A DNA stretch of 64,000 nucleotides from Channa striata (Eukaryota; Chordata; Actinopteri; Anabantiformes; Channidae): NCBI GenBank assembly GCA_033026295.1, contig CM065187.1, forward strand, positions 19,750,388 to 19,814,387, given 5' to 3'. Below the pieces are notes generated by a model. The model did not search any database and was not told the DNA's origin. It saw only the letters and a program-made list of their open reading frames with translations. The translations under genes were made by a program, and so were the position numbers. Within the stretch, counting starts at the first letter, position 1; each line of letters begins with the position of its first letter. This document shows positions 28,773-43,700 of this stretch, piece by piece.

Positions 28773-31700
28773 GTAATACAAATGTATCTCTCAGTTGTTA
28801 CTAGTGCAGAGCAAGGTGTTGTACTTTACCTAATTTCAGAATGTTCTGTTACACAACATCAATGTGTTAGTTATTTGCTGTTAAGTATGATTTTTTTTTC
28901 TCTGTCAGTTTACTGAAGGGGCTGCCATGGGGTAATATCATATAATTACTTTTATCTAAGAGTGACATGTTTTGAGTAATTTGTCGTTTTTTTAAATAAC
29001 TGATCACACCTGTGAACATTGGGTTCGTGTACACAACAGCACAGAGTCAGGCAACGAGAACAGGTTGAAAGACAGCAGCACACAGCTCCGGACAACTGCA
29101 GTGATAGGTGATTTTTCACCACAAACCACTCTTTCCACATTCACAGGCATCTGATCCAATGTTAATACAAAAATATCGATTTGTACGGCTTTAGGCATCC
29201 AAATGGAAATTGTAGGTTTGATGGATGCAATGAGCAGATATTACAGGAGCAGTAGCCCGTGTACTGCTAGGAGTGTCCTTTTTAATACAACATTCATCTT
29301 TTGATAAATGCTGAGTCCACTATCACATCTGCAATCTCTCTGCCCGTGGGGCAACAGAACCTGACAAAGACTCACACTCCATATAGAAGGTCGCTGCAGC
29401 ATGACTCAGCTCGGATTGGCACTGCTGGGCAACTAGAGCATAAACATGACCAGGCGGCTCTACTTGTCAGCTCCCATCCATTGTTTCATGCGAGCTGGTA
29501 GTGCTGCCACTGCTGGTCAGGCTAACTGATGGCCAGGTGGCAGTACTGTCAACAACAGCCGGAGCCTCTGTTTCACTCCCGTTTGTGGTACAAACCAGGC
29601 TGACTCCAACAATGTCACATAGATCTGATATCATCTTTGTATATAGTGTTGTACATGTACTTAGGGAATCTATAATGCAACAGTTAACAATCATCTCAAA
29701 ATGTTTTTTTACTCATACAACTTCAGGTCTTTCAGTAGGTTATGTGAAAAGGTACTGAACGTGTGAACAGTATGGAGAAAAATGGGTTTGTTTAATTATG
29801 GTTCTAATCCTGAAATGCTTCTCTTGCCTCTCAGCAAATTTCAAAACTACATTTGCTTATGTTTTGATAACTTTCCCTTCTATTTTTGGTGACTTTGTTT
29901 AGTTTATATCTGTATTGTTTTCATTTGATTTGGTTGTCTGCATTGAAAAACATTTGGCATGTGATTCAGTTATTTTGGCTCAACTGATGACATTAATTCG
30001 AAAAAACATAAAGCCATTAGATGCATTATGTTAAGCATTGTGCTGCAGCATGTTTTCTATCTATGTACAAAAGTAAAACAGTTGATGGTGTATGTGGGAT
30101 GATGATTGCTACAAGCAGTGCACGCAAACACTATGGCAGAGGGGAAGTGAAACAGAGCAAATCACTTAAAGCTGTTTTTCAACAGGTTTAACACAAAGAC
30201 CTCTATGCAGCTTTTCACAGCTCGTGTCTGGCCATCTTGACTACATTTATGGATCTGCCCACCCACAAATGCCTCTTCCATGGCCTGCATTCCTCACTCC
30301 TGTCGTGGGGACCACGCAGCCTGTGCATCACTGCCACCGTGGAGGCTGGACAAGCTCCACATTCTGTATGAGTGCACAAATGACTGTTTCCAGTGATTGA
30401 TGGGGACACCTCTTCAAACCCTATGCATCATACATTTTGGATGACCTTTCGAGTAGTAATCCACAGACTTACAATAGATATAATTCAGAATTTAACAATA
30501 GAGAGTATTTTTGGTTGTACCCTGCAGCCTTCTCAGCCATAAATTGTATGTTTCTCAATTACAAAGAGAGACCTTTTTGTAAAATGCTGATACACTATGT
30601 GGTAGAAAAGGAAAAAAAGAAAAAAGTGATTTTATTGCTTAGATTTAGTACCCAGGACTTACGGAGCAGATCCTGCTTCAGTTGTATCAAAGTACTGAGC
30701 CTCATACAGTCCATGGCCAAATCTCCACTCAAAATTATGCTTCCACAAAACATCATGTTGGAAAAGTATTTAGCAAAATAGGTTAGTGTTATTGATGGAT
30801 TTTTAAAAGACAGGGTTGTGTTTAAGCGGACCTGATATTTGTCTGGCACAATTAGTTACAGAGGCATTATACCGTTTCATTAGTCAGGATTCAAAAGACC
30901 AATGTACATTCCCAACTTGTTCTGAATCCCAAGTTCACAGTACATGGATGTCTGTGCTACAGATAAACTTCCTGCATTGTGTTTGTGCAGAAAATGCCCT
31001 GGTGACTTCAGTGACTATGAGCCAGTTGCACTAACCTCTGTTGAAAGGCTAGTCCTGCAGCACTTCAGGCTCCTGCTGAGGGGTTCCGAGCACTGTTTAA
31101 TTTGCATATCCCGCTCATGTTGGCAGGGACTTGCCCTCATATTGTTCCTTGAAGCTTTGTCTCATAAAGATCAACCAAGATACACAGCGAAAGCCGTGTT
31201 CTTCTTTATCTATAGTGCCAGTGCGTGGCCTCGATTACAACTCCTACAGTACTGCAGTCTAGTTTAGCCGTGGTATGCAAAGATGTTGGAATCAAAGCTA
31301 AATTAAATCACATATCGAAAGGGTCTGATAGTACTTTTTATTGATTGATTGATTTTTTTGTTGTTACTAAAGTACAGCATACAACTTAAGCTAGTGGTAA
31401 CATGAGTTTCCTCTTCGATAAAGCTTATACAGTCAGGTCCATAAATATTGGGACATCGACACAATTCCAACATTTCTGGCTCTGTACACCACCACAATGG
31501 ATTTGAAATGAAACGAAGAAGATGTGCTTTACCTGCAGACTGTCAGCTTTAATTTGAGGGTGAAAATCATCCAAATCAGGTGAACGGTGTAGGAATTACA
31601 ACAGTTTGCATATGTGCCTCCCACTTGTTAAGGAACCAAAAGTAAAGGGACAGAATAATAATCATAAATCAAACTTTCACTTTTAATACTTGGTTGCAAA

Positions 31701-34700
31701 TCCTTTGCAGTCAATTACAGCCTGAAGTCTGGAATGCATAGACATCACCAGACGCTGGGTTTCATCCCTGGTGATGCTCTGCCAGGCCTCCAATGCAACT
31801 GTCTTCAGTTCCTGCTTGTTCTTGGGGAATTTTCCCTTCAGTTTTGTCTTCAGTAAGTGAAACGCATGCTCAATCGGATTCAGGTCAGGTGATTGACTTG
31901 GCCATTGCATAACATTCCACTTCTTTCCCTTTAGAAACTCTTTGGTTGATTTTGCAGTATGCTTTGGGTCATTGTCCATCTGCACTAAGAAGTGCCGTCC
32001 AATGAGTGCTGAAGCATTTGCCTGAATATGAGCAGATAATATTGCCCGAAACACTTTAGAATTCATCCTGCTGCTTTTGTCAGCAGTCACATCATCAATA
32101 TATACAAGAGAATTAGCAGCCATACATGCCCATACCATGACACTACCACCACCATGCTTCACTGATGAGGTGGTATGATTAGGATCATGAGCAGTTCCTT
32201 TCCTTCTCCATACTCTTCTCTTTCCATCACTCTGGTACAAGTTGATCTTGGTCCCATCTGTCCATAGGATGTTGTTCCCGAACTGTGAAGACTGTTTTAG
32301 ATGTTGTTTGGCAAACTCTAATCTGGCCTCCCTGTTTTTTTGGCTCACTAATGGTTTACATCTTGCGGTAAACCCTCTGTATTCACTCTGGTGACGTCTT
32401 CTCTTGATTGTTGACTTTGACACACATACACCTACCACCTGGAGAGGGTTCTTCATCTGACCAACTCTTGTGAAGGGCGTTTTCTTCACCAGGGACAGAA
32501 TTCTTCGGTCATCCACCACAGTTGTTTTCCGTGGTCTTCCGGGTCGTTTGGCGTTGCTGAGCTCACCGGTGTGTTCCTTCTTTTTGAATTTTCCAAACAG
32601 TCGTTTTGGCCACGCCTAATATTTTTGCTATCTCTCTGATGGTTTTCTTTTGTTTTTTCAGCCTAATGATGGCTTGCTTCACTCATAGTGACAACTCTTT
32701 CGATCTCATCTTGAGAGTTGACAGCAACAGATTCCAAATGCATACAGCACACTTCAAATGAACTCTGGACCTTTTATCTGCTCATTGTAATTTGGATAAT
32801 GAGGGAATAACACACATCTGGGCATGGAACAGCTGAGAAGCCAAATGGCCCATTACTTTTGGTCCCTTAACAAGTGGGAGGCACATATGCAAACTGTTGT
32901 AATTCCTCCACCATTCACCTGATTTGGATGATTTTCACCCTCAAATTAAAGCTGACAGTCTGCAGGTAAAATTTCATCTCAAATCCATTGTGGTGGTGTA
33001 TAGAGCCAAAAATGTTGGAATTGTGTCGATGTCCCAATATTTATGGACCTGACTGTAGTTGGTTATAGTCATGCTGCTATAGGCTTAGACTGCTGGGGGA
33101 CTCTGCACTGAGACACTTTCCTTCTCTCACCCCACATTTATAATGTCACCACTGTATGACATTAACTCTGTATCTTCTTTGTCCCGTAGTCGTCTTTCTC
33201 CCTCTCTGTCCCCGTCTCTCTGTCCCTGTCTTCAGGTGTCCCCGGATTTGGCGCTGTGTGTCCTCCAGTGTGCAGCTACTGGTCCCATTAACCTGCCCAA
33301 TGTTTTGTTGTTGCTTTTGTTGCTCTGTTCTTTTCTCTCTCTCCACTTTCCACTCAGCCCAACCGGTCAAGGCAGATGTCCGTCCACCCTGAGCCTGGTT
33401 CTGCTGGAGGTTTCTTCTGTTAAAGGGAGTTTTTCCTCTCCACTGTTGCCTATGGCTTGCTCAAGGGGGATTTGTTGGGTTTTCTCTAAATTTGTATAGT
33501 CTTGACTTTATTATGTAAAGTGCCCTGAGATGACCTTGTTGTAAATTGGCGCTATATAAATAAAGTTGAATTGAATTGAATGACTGTGTACAGTAGCTGC
33601 TATAAAACTCAAAGCCCACAGAACAAGAGAAAACTATTAAGCAATATTAACAAGGATTAACAAGTATACTGAAAATGTTATGGAAATTACAAATAAGAAA
33701 ATTATCAATATTAACAATTAATAACACGCATTGTGTAACTTTAATTAAACTGCAAGAGTGAAGCTTGTGGAGAACTTTCTTCGAAATACAGTGTACAATA
33801 GGAAGAAAGCTAATGAGGTGTTTCTTGAGTAATGTGATTTGATGCATTTAATTTATGCTCAGCAGGACTTTCTTCTACTTGACAAGACTTTAATTTTACA
33901 GTAAACTGCAAAATCTTGTGACACCAATGATGAGATAATGAGATACATTTAGTTTTCATATGGTATACTCAAAGAATATGTTACACATCATTGTTTAAAT
34001 GCACACTTACTTATTTCTGTGCAGTTGTAGAGACATTTACATTTAAGTTCGATTTGGTTCCTTTTTTAACAAAAATATATTAAATGTTCACATAAATATA
34101 TATAATTTAATAGAGCAGCTGCCCAGTTGATACAGTGGGTTTTCCAATAATTATGCAAAGTCCTTTATTGGATATACATTATTTCCATATTGTAAACCAT
34201 TGACTAAACTCAGTAAGTAAAGCTCTTTTCCCCATCGGTGCACTTTCTGTCCTGGCTCCTTGTTGCTCACTGTTAGTTGAGTTCACACAAAATTGCACTT
34301 CACTACATGGAGTGTGATTGTAATGTGGATCATGTGGACTCAAGCATGTGACAGTTGAGGTGGAAAGGACTCAGCGGGAACTGAAGTGAAAGGACGCTGA
34401 CAGGTGCCCATTAACATTCTGGGAGCATCACAGAAGATTTCAGATGTACTGTTGCAAATGAAAGTATACATAAGCTCAAGAACGGCTGTGACGCAACTAT
34501 TAGGGACTGAAATGATTAAAATTATTTCTTTCTTCAAAAGTTTATTCTTTCCACATTTAGCTTCAATACATTTAGAGTCAGTGTCAGCTGTTCCTGACCA
34601 CTAAAACAAATGTCCTCTCAACTAAGGGAAACATTAAATGTTTTCTTTCAGACCTTAGAAAGTGACTACACTTTCAATAATTTGTATTTATGTGCAAGTG

Positions 34701-37700
34701 TTTGCACTGGTGATGTTGAATCCATGGGCTCAGAGACATTCCCTATTTGTTAACTGTAAATGTACCGTCCTCTTTCTCAAATCTGTACTGAGCTTCTTGG
34801 ACTTTCCCTGTGTGCTGTGTACTGGTAAATCCAATGAACGCTGTCAAACAAACCCTATGATGACACAGAGAAGCTGACAGCCGTCGTCAATCATGGTCAC
34901 GAACAGGAAGCTTGGAAGTCTTGGGCTTGGCAGGTTAAAAGACATTTTAACACTTTTTAGCACCACTGAATTAATAATTACTTTCATGTATGTTTAAAAG
35001 TCATTCGGCCTCAGCAAAAACAAATTCAAAAATAAATTGAAGCCCAATATTGCCATAATCCTGTGATGAGTGTAGGTAAACTTTAATTCACAACTGTACT
35101 TGCAGAAATGTAACGTGGTAACATCAAAAGACAATCAGTATTAAGGGGAAATCGTAACAAATCCTGCCATTTGAATATAAACCTAAAGCTACTTCTCTTC
35201 ATTGACAACAATTCAATGAAAACTACTTAATAACTACTAGTACTCAATATATTGCACACCACTTTTTACATATACACGTTTCCAAGCAATTTCATTATTA
35301 CAGTGCATACTCTGGGTAGAAAACTCACATGTCTTTGTGAATCAACCAAAGTATTTGGAGGAAAATATTAAATCCTCAGACACATAGATTAGACACGTTA
35401 GATCAGAGTAGAGAAATAGCTATTAGTAATTAGAAAACTTGTTAGAGCAGTTATGCTATGGTACCTCAGGGAAAATGCATCAAATTGTATGTGCAGCTTC
35501 CACTTTTTCATAGATTTTGTTTAATATATGTCGCAACAAGGTAACTCATCCGACACACCTCAAACAGCTGCTGATCATGTGTTTTCTGGATTATCCTACA
35601 TAACAAGCAAGAACGTGAAGAAAACAAAAACTGACAGGAGGAGATTAAAGAGATTTTAGGCTTAACTCGACTTCTATATCAATCTATATCAGTTTGAGAA
35701 CTATCAGCAGCTTAGATGATAAGTATCTGATATATCTACAGTGTTATGAAGCGTACTATTGATATTAAAGAAAATTATCACAGTCTCTTAGCTACAACTC
35801 TATCCTTCAACCTTAAATCAGTGGATTTAAAGGATTTAAGGTCTACCTACTGGAACAGCTAACGGCTGAGCTGGTGACAAAATCCAACTAATCATGAAAA
35901 TAAATGATTTCAGTCTCAGAGAATCATGACAGCAATGACATCCCACTGCACCTTGGATTCTCACACAAACAGCAAACACACAAACCCTTAGCATATTTTA
36001 CATTCCTATTTTAACATCACAAAGCAAAGTGAAAACAAAGCCCCAGTCCAACATCAAAAAACAACAAGTGAAAGTAAAATAACTAATAAAAATAGATTTA
36101 CTGTACATGTGTAATAAAACCATGACTTTAAATACTTCTAAAGGTTGCATTACCATCTGGTACTATTGCTCACACAAAAACTATAATAGAGATAGGTGTA
36201 ATAATAGCATTTACTTACTTTGTTGCACAAATAACATTTTTTGTCTGGAAGACAGAAACAGTTTGTCTAGAATTTAATTCTCAAAGCCCCTCATGTTATG
36301 GAACATATTGATAGTAGAACATACAGATATTTTTGCAAAACTGAGGCTATCTAGCAAAGAAATATCGTGTGCCTATTTTGCAGCTTTAATGCAGGTTGGG
36401 ATAGTGTAATTACATGTGGGAGGACTATGTTTATTTGGCTCATTGACCAGCACATTACACTAACACACTCCATCAAGGGTCATCAGTGGGCCAACTTTAA
36501 TGTGTTAAAGTTAAAGTTTATGTTTGAATTACTGTGTTTGGTCACTGTTATGAATACATTCTGGTTAAGGCATGTAGATAATAATGTTTCTGACAGTACA
36601 GGGTAGGATAACGTATAGTATAAATAGTATTTTGACTGTATAATAAAAATGCAGAACTTCCTCATGAAATAACATTGATGCATACAATACAAATGGTGTT
36701 GACGACATACAGATTTGGCTTTTCCAGGCAGATGTATGTGATATGAAAGTGTAAAAACTAAAGCATGCAGTGCTAGAAGAGCAGAAAGAGACTTTACAGT
36801 TGAAGAGTTAAAGAAGCAAAAGACACCAGTGCAGAAATAGGTACTTCATAATCCGTTATGTCATCTTGTTTTTATTTTGTAAAGTTCAGGCTTTATCTTA
36901 ATTATTTACTTACTGTCGGCTTTCATGTTTTTCTGAGCCTCTAAAGGTCATGAGTCTATTCAGCTAAAAAATAAATTTTATAGTATATTACCAGAAAGAT
37001 ACACTTGACATTTTTGCCAGATTCGTTAGAAAGTGTCAGCTTCTATCAGCACTGACATCAGTAGTGATAGTAAATAGCCCACATAATTGCACTACCCACG
37101 TTTTAACTAACCACAACATTTCAAAATGTTCCTTTTGTGTTGGAATAAATAGAACAGATGTTCCAAAATGATGTGTGACCTCTTAATACAGTAGATGTCT
37201 ACACTCCCTTTGTCAGGTCCTGCATTGTGTTGTCAAGTATGTCTCAAGTATTGGGCTGGAGAAAAGAAATTGTAATATAATAGAATTTTATATGAAACCT
37301 TTATCACATAAATAAGAGTTCTGATCACGTTGGTGTACTGTACTCTACTGCCTATATGTGTGGAAAAAGATATATCCAAACTATTGAAAATGTACAAACC
37401 CAACTGAATAACACATTGTGTCTTAAATGCAGAAAAAACGAGGTGTAAAAGAGTGAATTGCCAACAGTCAATTAATCCATCGTTCTGGTGAAATATCTAT
37501 ATTGTATACTCATCAAGTACAGAAAAGAAGCTGTAGGCAATGCTTAGTGTTAGGGCATGGAGAAAGTGGGAGATGGAAGAATGGAAACCCAAATGGGATG
37601 AATGTGCTCATACACACTGAAACTACGTCTGTTAAATATTTGAGAAAATTGTATGTAAGTAAAGTGCACCGCAACTCATGCAGACATCACTTAAAGAAAC

Positions 37701-40700
37701 ACAATTTCTTGGCTTATACATAAGCTGCAAAAGTCAAATCACTGTGTGCCATGCCTGGATCCAGCTCTCAAGAGTGTTTTTCGAAACAGTAGAATTTTGG
37801 ACCTGACTCTCCAACCTGGTACGAAGTTAATGTGAGAAAATGGTCTACAAAGTCTACAAACTCTACAGCACTACTCTCCACTACACTTCTTTCAGCTGAC
37901 CAAGAACTTTTTTCAACTCTTTCCGGCCACATCCTAGCATATACAGTATACCTGGTAAAAGTCGATCAGACAAAATTTTGTAAATAATTATTCCAGCAAT
38001 TTTTATCAGCTAGATGCAAATCGTAAAAGTCTCAAGTGACCAAATTCTGATCATATCTGTTTTGAAATGATAGTATTATACTGCATTTAAATATGCTTTT
38101 GTCCCCTAACCCTGTAAAATAATGCACTTCATCCTGTTTCTAAACTCTAGACATGGATTGTAGATGTATTTTCTTTTAATTTATAGTTTAACTATTTAAA
38201 TTTCCTTACTGCACATTTGAGGAGTGTAAATACCAGCAAATAAAACTATTCAAAATTTCATTAGCAATTAGATGCTGCATACCTGTCACCTCTAACTTGA
38301 AATGCATATTTAAGGAAATTATTTTAGGAACACAAGCTCATGGTACAAATTTTAATAAAAAAACAAACAATAAAAAACAATAAATACAACAGAAACTTTC
38401 TAAAGCGAAAGCTGTCATGAAAAAGATACGTTTACGAAAGCTGGAAACTGGAACGAAATAGTGTATTTCAATTTATTCTTTTGCCTAATTAGTTTTATTT
38501 TAGGCATTTTTAATCTTTCAAAGACAAGTACTAGCATAGTTGTACATAAAGTTGAAAAGGCATCAGAATTCTAATTGCAGATTTTGCAAAAACTAACAAA
38601 CACGTAACTACACAGCAGTTTTTAAATACACAAGGCGTGAGGCACATGAGAACTCTAAGATCTGCTTAGTACTGGGCTTACATTTTATCATTCTTTTGTT
38701 TTCTTTCTATAGCCAATAGAAAAAATATAAATATAAAATATAAAATAAAAAATATAATTTTTTTCTATATCAAAAGAAAAAATGCAATCAGCTGATTTAA
38801 ATAAATAGCAAACTAAGCAAGTTCTTGTTTGGCTTTTTCTCTCAGTTCTTGCAAAGTCAGAGATCATGTTTTATCAGTTCAATACAGGCCTATATAAAAT
38901 ATTGATATTGCATGTTAGCCATTCTAATTCTATGTAGTCTGAAATTACAGGCAGCCAAGTAGTCTCAACACTGCATATGGTGCCGCTGCTTCTCCTCCAA
39001 TACAGCATGACAAATAGTGTTAGCTCCTTGAACTCCACCAGCCATGAATAGATTTTGCTTCAGTTTATATTTTGCCACTTTAGTTCCTTTAATGCAGATG
39101 TTCTGACAATTATCACCTGCAAATAAAGCAGCGGCCTTTGTGAAAATATTCTGCCCAAACACCGAGAAATTATAATAATCACTGTTCTGGTGCTTGACGT
39201 GGAACTATAAAAGGTTGGTGGGGCAAAATGAGTTTTGTGGCTGACAGAAATATGCAATTACACTGAACATTCATTTTTACGCTTTCACATTCAGTGTCTA
39301 TTTCATATGGCATGTGTTTATTTATTAATATACTGCATTGATTAAGTTGGGTGCTGTACTCTATTTAAGATGCCATCTGCTTGGAACCAAGGGTAGGAGT
39401 AATTAAAACAAGCTTGCTGCTTAATAGAGTTAAAAAAATAAAAAACTATTGCAAGCCACTCTGCTTTATGGATTTTACCCTTCAACCAATTACAATTCAT
39501 CCTCTACAGCACTCAGTAAAAGTGCAATGTGATGAGCCAGACTTGATAATTCTCACGCTACACACTGACACACTAAAGCAGGGATGCCTGCAAACATATG
39601 CACATAGGACACGATTTCAAAATAGACACCTTTCCCAGGAAGCTGTTATCACTAATACCTGTGAGCATATTTAAAGGGTTTACAGAGCAGGCTTTTTTAA
39701 AATCATTAGTTGGTGTAATGAAGCCACAAAATAATTTAATGTTTGTTTTTGCTCCTAAAGCGATAGGATGTGGTGGCAGAAAAATTGTTAAATGTTGTGT
39801 GAAGCTGAGTTCAGCATAATAAAATACCAATACAATATTCAGCATACTGACAATCGATGTAATTGGATTTCTATGATCGCTTCACTGCTAGTATTTGGGA
39901 TCCACTGAAGATTGATGAAAGGTGGTGGAATGATGGATTTTGGGACCACTGACAGCCTGAACTTGTAACTCGGATTCAACACTGCCCTGTGGATTTTGCA
40001 GAAGGCTGCATGCGGCAGATTTGTGACAGCAAACCAGAACCCAGCTACTCACTCAGACACTCGTTGGCGGAATCCCCAGTGGCCCTGGCCCAGGGTCTGT
40101 CCTGGTAAAAGGGGTGACATCTCTGGCAGTCGGCCCCGACTGTGTGATGTTGGCAGGAACAGACCAGGCCACCATGTTCCCCTTCAACACATTCACTGGC
40201 GTGACCGTTACACTTACATCTGAGGAAATACAGACAGAGAGTTATGTAAAGGCTCCGAATACAACTTCTCCTACACTTTCCCTTTGTTGTTCCTCGCTGA
40301 CTCAACTGCAGTCCCACTTATGCACACAGTGAATGAATTTGAAGGCTGAGGAAAGGGGAAACTGAGCAGGTATTTCCACCATTGTGAGTCGCTGTTATCT
40401 TTCAAGACTGAGATGAGGTAGAGTTTTCATTCCTCTTGAATGCATAAATGCGCACACTCGATGCCAAAAAGCTCACACCGCCCCTAACAAGCAACAGCAA
40501 CAAGCATATGCAGTATCTCTGAGCATTATTATGTGTGTATGTTTTAAATGTGGCCTTAACATGCCTATATTTACTTACAAAAATATATTTTAATTTACGC
40601 TTATTCTCCTCATACTAAGCATGGGTTACTGATTAATGTTTCAATAACAGGATTGTTAATATCTGCTAATTTCCTTTCCTTGTGCATGTGGAAAGCCTAT

Positions 40701-43700
40701 AATTTCCCATGAAGCACACTGGCAGCTATGCCTTGTTGTGTGCTTACTGTCTCCTGGCAGCGTCGCTGCTTCTGTCGAGTGGCTACGATAGGGGACAGGG
40801 ACATGTCACTGAGTGGCAGGCTCTGTCAAATTTAGCCAGCTGTCCTGAATCCAGACGTATGCTTGCCTGAGGCTCAGACCCAGTTATTTCTGTTGTCGTT
40901 GAGACGATAACGATCTAGTAGCTCAGAATCCACATATCAGATCTATGTGCTGGAATAGACGTGAGCTGCTCCGTTATATTTCTAACTGAATATGTTAGGA
41001 GCTGACCCAAACTGCACAGGCAGCATATGTGCAGTTCAAAATGTGATGTGCAATATGTTGAGGCCTCATGTTGGGACAGAATGAAAAGATATATTTTCAT
41101 ACACATTAAGTGGATTGTTGCCACAAATATATTTTTTTAATCACTCCACCTTGCATTGAGATACCGTGTAAAATGATAAGGAGTCTTTTACAGCGTCTGT
41201 GACTAAATCTGGCCAACTTGTTGAGGTGTAGCGTTGAGGTGTAAAGGCATGTGTACTTTAACAGAAAGCACTAGTACAAGGCCAACATGCTGTCATGTGG
41301 GTCTTTCCCTGAGGTGTTGTGACATTGGTGGGTAATTTGACATGCTGCTGCTGTGATCCTAAGTGTTTATGACAGGTGTCAGATCAGGTTTATATTCTTT
41401 CTGAAGGCTTCATCTCAACCACTTAATCGTCCACTTCTTCATGCAGTGCCAAGGTGCAGCCTGGTCCCAGGCACCACGTCCTCTCTCATTACTGTGAGCA
41501 ATACACCAAAAGTGGAAGGAGTATAGAGAGTTGTTTAGGTTTATTCTCATCTGACGCTCACCTTTTCATCAGTTCATGGTAGTTTGTAGAGTGCTGATTG
41601 CTTCTGTCTTGCTTTGCACACATCGTGTCTGTGTTTCATAATCCTACCATGTTTAAATCTCTTGACACAACACTTTCTTGAACACTGTGCCGAGGTGTGA
41701 CCACTGATAGGATACACCGATTTTCTAAAGTCTTTAATCAAAACCATGATCTTTCCTCAATCTAACAACATGTGAAATCTGTACTTTTCATACCAATTTG
41801 CCACCACATCAAACTTTCTTATAGAGCACTTGTGTTTCCTCCAAAACAGATTTGGAAAGGCCAGTTAGTAGTTAGTCAAATGTATTTTGTAATGAAGGCT
41901 TGGGCTTTCATAAGTTTGGGCTGGGATGATAAAAATCCCGAAATGTAAAATAATATAATTCAGAAAGCCCAAGATTTTGAGGTTTTATAAGATTTTTGGC
42001 TCAGTCACAGTTTTAAGGTACAAAGCTTAAGGTTAAGCTCTAAAGTGAGTCACTTAACTTTACAGAAAGGATGTTGGCTGTACAAGGTGACACTGTCCAA
42101 AAGGGCACATTCTCTGATGTCTCTTACCTGCCACCAACAGAGAAATCCGAAATGGCATAGAAGTAGGACCGCAACACTTTAGCGTCCTTGAAAAACTCAT
42201 CCCCAAAGGTGTTAAGCCTGTCCAAAGAAATGAGCAGGTCAGTGGCCGTCACCCATTCCTGAAACAGAAAGTAAAGGGAGGAAGAATGAATCAACAGATA
42301 CTAGATAACAATGTTTGATATCACCAACTATTAAAAAAAGTGCAACTGGAAGACAGACAGCGTGCTGGGTGCCGCCACTCTAGAAAGCCGACAGGAAGTT
42401 AGAAGGAAAAAAACAAAAACCACTTTAGTTAAGAGACACAAGAGCAGCATGAATGTCCAAGAAGCAAAGGGCAAAGGAACGAAAAAGCATAGTAAGTCGA
42501 TGGATCAATGAAACGAGAAGAAAAGGAGGAAAAGGAGGCCAGGGTTGACGGCATAACAGTGGGGGGAGCAGATGTAATGGAGAAATGATGAGAATGGTGC
42601 GGGAAACTGAGTTAATGTCGGAAAGAGAAGTGAAATATGAAGGGGATTAATGGAGACAGAAGTCAAAATATGAAAAAAACATAAGAAAAGACACAACAAG
42701 GCAGCACTACTTCTCCATAATGGATTGCACTTGGCAAAGCTACCATCCCTGATATGATTTAAACTCCTCTGTTTGAGCTCAGTGCAAGGTTAAAGGCAAG
42801 ATGAAGCAAGAGCAGGAGCGGAAAGGGAAGAGGGACAACACGACCAGGAAGGCAAACAGAAAGAGCAATAGAGAGATGGAAGATAAAAGTCAGGGCAGGT
42901 AAAAGAAGAACAAATGACGAGGGCTCTCTAAGCTCGCGAACAAATAGCTGGAGAGAAACTTTCTCGGCTGGCTCGGGACTCTCTAGAGGTGTCTTTGAAG
43001 CGTGGAAGTCGGAGGGAAGGAGATTGCAGCGGCTGGGCTTCAGACACTAGCACGCGGTGAGTTTGTTCATGTCTTCCACAGCGGTTAGGTTGGCTGTGCT
43101 TCTATGTGAGGCTGGCCAACCACTTGCATGTAAGCACAAGTAGTAAACTGCAATATGAATTCAGTATTTTTCTGTTTACTTTGAAAAATACGTTGCCTCT
43201 GGAATTACCTTTAAGAACGCCGTGTCTACTAATCTCAGAACACACGCTTTAACACTCCACCCACTCAATGTTTGTCCACTACAGAGAAAAGACCCGCCCT
43301 TCCTTTTGGAGCATGTGGATGCATCACAATGTCAGAACAATGTACATTAATGTACATCAGGTCACATCTATTGGACAGAACCAAGTTTACAATTCACAAC
43401 AATGTCAGGTCACTTAAATAAAGGCATGTAAAGAAAACCCAACAAATCCTCCTTGAGCAGCCATAGGCAACAGTGGAGAGGAAAAATTCCCTTTAACAGA
43501 AGAAACCTCCAGCAGAACCAGGCTCAGGGTGGACGGACATCTGCCTTGACCGGTTGGGCTGAGTGGAAAGTGGAGAGAGAAAAGAACAGAGCAACAAAAG
43601 CAGCAACAAAACATGGGGTTTGTGACAAACTGTCCAATATTTCAATTTATGTACAAATACCTGAAATACTAGAAAAACGGCACCATTGTGCCCAAATACA

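Larger units (their letters stand above)
28022..40052 (-). other. lamc3: lamc3 intron 4
   Basis: 12 kb. It contains the Tc1 element (31430-33055), a dispersed-repeat copy (33175-33580), a decayed LINE reverse-transcriptase fragment (30990-31260) and an AT/CA microsatellite (28720-28766). From about 33.6 to 40 kb the sequence is AT-rich with no recognisable element. Confidence 0.85.

Noticed and set aside
33143..33499. 118-codon plus-strand frame rich in Ser/Pro/Leu
   Set aside because: Lies inside a dispersed repeat; the same frame appears in the copies at 10.6 and 43.5 kb.
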